DNA from: G020353235 sp035528295
GTDB lineage: Bacteria > Chloroflexota > Dehalococcoidia > Dehalococcoidales > JAUYDJ01
Direction: 5' to 3'
Assembly (NCBI GenBank): GCA_035528295.1
Contig: DATKYY010000074.1
Coordinates: forward strand, 1 to 20,731
Length of the DNA: 20,731 nt
Part shown: one piece after another, positions 20,306-20,731 of the stretch
How the letters are laid out: the number at the start of each line of letters is the position of its first letter
Numbering within the stretch: position 1 is the first letter of the stretch
Notes under the pieces: generated by a model
Told to the model about the DNA's origin: nothing
The model's database searches: none
What the model saw: only the letters and a program-made list of their open reading frames with translations
Program-made: the position numbers and the translations under genes

Positions 20306-20731
20306 ATGAAGATACTGGTAACCAATGATGACGGCATATCCGCCCGGGGGCTCTGGGTGCTGGCCAGGGCGCTGAGCCAAGTGGGCAAGGTAACCGTGGT
20401 CGCCCCGGACAAGGAGCAGAGCGGTATCGGCACCGCGGTCAGCCTGCACCAGCCCATAAAAATGCACCGCGTCAAGCCGGTGGTGCCGGAAATAGAGGCT
20501 TACGCCATTGCCGGTACCCCCGCCGATAGCGTCATCCTGGCTTTAACCAGACTGGCTGACGACCAGCCCGACCTGGTCGTTTCCGGGATAAACCATGGGC
20601 CCAATGTCGGCGAGAACGTGCTCATCTCGGGAACAGTCGGTGCCGCCCTGCAGGGCTACCTGTACGGCTTCCCGGCTATCGCCATCTCGGTAGACTCTCT
20701 GGACAACCCCTATCTGGATACTGCCGCTGAA
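20306..20731 (+). CDS. surE: 5'-nucleotidase SurE, C-terminus beyond the window
   Basis: The first 142 residues of SurE, a metal-dependent phosphatase of nucleoside 5'-monophosphates linked to stationary-phase survival. The start MKILVTNDDG (D8, D9 bind the metal), then APDKEQSG with S39, and SGINHGPNVGEN with N96 are all family hallmarks; the frame runs open to the window end. The usual length is near 250 residues, so about 100 are missing. The start ATG 20306 has only a weak purine-rich stretch (GCGGGAAAAG) upstream. It probably shares a transcript with cysK. Confidence 0.94.
   Translation, partial: MKILVTNDDGISARGLWVLARALSQVGKVTVVAPDKEQSGIGTAVSLHQPIKMHRVKPVVPEIEAYAIAGTPADSVILALTRLADDQPDLVVSGINHGPNVGENVLISGTVGAALQGYLYGFPAIAISVDSLDNPYLDTAAE

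Noticed and set aside
1..20731. CRISPR arrays, tRNA or rRNA genes, insertion sequences, prophage
   Set aside because: No regularly spaced repeats, no tRNA-like or rRNA segments, and no transposase or phage proteins were seen.

Overview
This window looks like a chromosomal stretch from an anaerobic or micro-oxic bacterium, most likely a Dehalococcoidia-like Chloroflexota. That is an inference from three things: the gene mix (B12-type radical SAM protein, fused FAD/Fe-S oxidoreductase, BirA-BioY, HtpX, SurE), the absence of outer-membrane genes, and a tiny basic protein resembling the bS22/AURKAIP1-type ribosomal protein known from Actinobacteria and relatives. No rRNA, tRNA, CRISPR array, insertion sequence or phage gene was seen. 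Most genes are ordinary housekeeping or transport genes in short operons on alternating strands.

Region 1 (1-2873) has a partial cobalamin-binding-type radical SAM protein on the minus strand. An AT-rich gap with tandem TTGACA boxes follows, then two small uncharacterised plus-strand ORFs, a 30-residue bS22-like gene on the minus strand and a GNAT acetyltransferase. Region 2 (2889-5155) is a minus-strand glycine-betaine-type ABC cassette: a lipoprotein binding protein followed by a permease, with no ATPase nearby. It has a good sigma70 promoter, a roughly 210-nt structured leader and a perfect 15-bp inverted repeat between the two genes. Region 3 (5156-8554) is a long leader and a 1026-residue FAD oxidase/Fe-S/CCG fusion with a methionine-rich tail, closed by a clear terminator.

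Region 4 (8578-11156) holds a small coiled-coil protein and a degenerate HNH-like zinc protein on the minus strand, then a two-helix membrane protein and an unusual GAF / nuclease-like / hypoxanthine phosphoribosyltransferase fusion on the plus strand. Between 11170 and 11327 the minus strand carries what looks like an unrecognised small RNA gene, with its own promoter, closing stem and T-run. Region 5 (11513-15523) is a convergent pair, glycerate 2-kinase and a GH38 alpha-mannosidase, whose start may be an ACG codon. Region 6 (15548-18208) runs as one plus-strand block: a ferritin-like/VIT1 iron transporter with palindromic leader elements, biotin ligase, biotin transporter BioY and a translationally coupled two-helix peptide. 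Region 7 (18198-20731) has an HtpX-type membrane protease on the minus strand with an embedded EF-hand-like loop, then cysteine synthase and the start of SurE on the plus strand.

The strongest candidates for something new are the three-domain HPRT fusion, the minus-strand small RNA locus, the EF-hand in HtpX and the Met-rich tail of the FAD/Fe-S protein. All functional calls rest on motifs read by eye; no database search was possible.
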